From positions 1 through 64,000 of the forward strand of contig NZ_AYZE01000005.1 of NCBI RefSeq assembly GCF_001436735.1: a DNA stretch of 64,000 bases, read 5' to 3'. Of this stretch, positions 63,555 to 64,000 are shown one piece after another. The translations under genes and the position numbers were made by a program. Source of the stretch: Liquorilactobacillus cacaonum DSM 21116. Lineage in GTDB: Bacteria > Bacillota > Bacilli > Lactobacillales > Lactobacillaceae. The notes beneath the pieces were generated by a model that worked only from the letters and a program-made list of their open reading frames with translations, was not told where the DNA came from and searched no databases. Position 1 is the first letter of the stretch; each line of letters starts with the position of its first letter.

Positions 63555-64000
63555 TTATCTTGCCTCCTTTTCTTCAAATTTCTCAATTTCTTCTTGAATT
63601 CCAACCGGTGTGTCTTTGAAAGTATTCTCCAAATACTCACTAATTTTTTGCTTTGGCATGTTTTCTACTTTATCGATAGCTTCGTTAATTTGCGTACGAA
63701 CCTCCTCAACATAAACATCTTCTTCTTCTTGATTCCATAATCCCTTACTTTCCAAATAAAGTCTCATTCTAACTAATGGATCTCTTTTAATCCAAGGATC
63801 ATCAATCTCTTTTGTCCGATAACGTTTCGGATCATCACCCGATAATGTATGTGGCCCATATCGGTAAGTAAGTGTTTCAATCAGTACAGGTCCATTACCT
63901 GCAATTGCATAGTCACGTGCTTCTTTTGTCACTTCATAAACAGCTAGCGGATCCATTCCATCCACTTGAATGCCTGGAATTCCTGCAGCTACTGCTTTTT
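63555..64000 (-). CDS. pdhA: Pyruvate dehydrogenase E1 alpha subunit, C-terminal part (5' end outside window)
   Basis: The frame is open to the right edge, so the N-terminal part with most of the thiamine-diphosphate motif is missing. The visible 148 codons start with [20 protein letters not shown] and include the phosphorylation-loop-like [17 protein letters not shown] region of E1 alpha. First gene of pdhA-pdhB-pdhC-pdhD-lplA, read leftward. Confidence 0.94.
   Translation of the reverse strand, partial: KAVAAGIPGIQVDGMDPLAVYEVTKEARDYAIAGNGPVLIETLTYRYGPHTLSGDDPKRYRTKEIDDPWIKRDPLVRMRLYLESKGLWNQEEEDVYVEEVRTQINEAIDKVENMPKQKISEYLENTFKDTPVGIQEEIEKFEEKEAR

Overview
This window is a contiguous piece of a low-GC Firmicutes chromosome. 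Gene content and gene style point to the Lactobacillaceae: a glpK-glpO pair, lutABC, a fruR-fruK-fruA operon, a pdhABCD-lplA operon, a large inducible-type ornithine decarboxylase, UPF0210/UPF0237, and dense Shine-Dalgarno-led genes with short gaps. A menFDHC cluster suggests a lineage that keeps part of menaquinone synthesis. A genus such as Liquorilactobacillus is only a guess. No tRNA, rRNA, CRISPR array, insertion sequence or phage gene was recognised.

Layout. 1-6.3 kb: tail of a LysM protein, glycerol catabolism (glpO, glpK, with a cre site), an Asp/Glu-type racemase, a TetR regulator and a tyrosine phosphatase. 6.3-13.8 kb: nitroreductase, a PH-domain membrane pair, an LLM flavoenzyme with an NADP-binding partner, an ArsB/CitM-like permease, an FMN reductase and Dps. 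14-20 kb: lutABC (L-lactate oxidation) behind a structured leader, a cation/proton antiporter, and an aldehyde dehydrogenase with three palindromic operators. 20-28.8 kb: ornithine decarboxylase, an MFS pump and menF-menD-menH-menC. 29-38 kb: a DegV protein, a DoxX-like protein, then a leftward block kup - MFS - (chorismate mutase remnant) - aroC - aroA - (tyrA remnant) - aroK. 38-43.6 kb: a DUF2075 ATPase and a four-gene exopolysaccharide locus. 43.7-48.3 kb: hom-thrB divergent from thrC, and an Lrp regulator. 48.3-53.8 kb: the fructose PTS operon and UPF0210/UPF0237. 54-64 kb: MFS pump, D-2-hydroxyacid dehydrogenase, queH, SGNH hydrolase (with a parS-like site inside it), and lplA-pdhD-pdhC-pdhB-pdhA.

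How it fits together. The late shikimate genes make chorismate. The two branch enzymes towards Phe/Tyr, chorismate mutase and prephenate dehydrogenase, survive in this operon only as decayed fragments, while menFDHC a few kb away takes chorismate towards o-succinylbenzoate. LutABC, GlpO/GlpD and pyruvate dehydrogenase are oxidative steps that would benefit from a respiratory or oxidase-linked redox sink.

Most striking non-gene signals: two unannotated intergenic small-RNA candidates (about 11074-11184 and 39287-39398, both on the plus strand while all flanking genes are on the minus strand). Each has a 5' hairpin with a C-rich loop and a strong terminator starting TTTCTCCG, and the second sits behind four 11-bp repeats resembling a Pho box. 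Also notable are the parS-like palindrome at 58409, the lut leader, and a family of related terminator hairpins reused behind unrelated genes.
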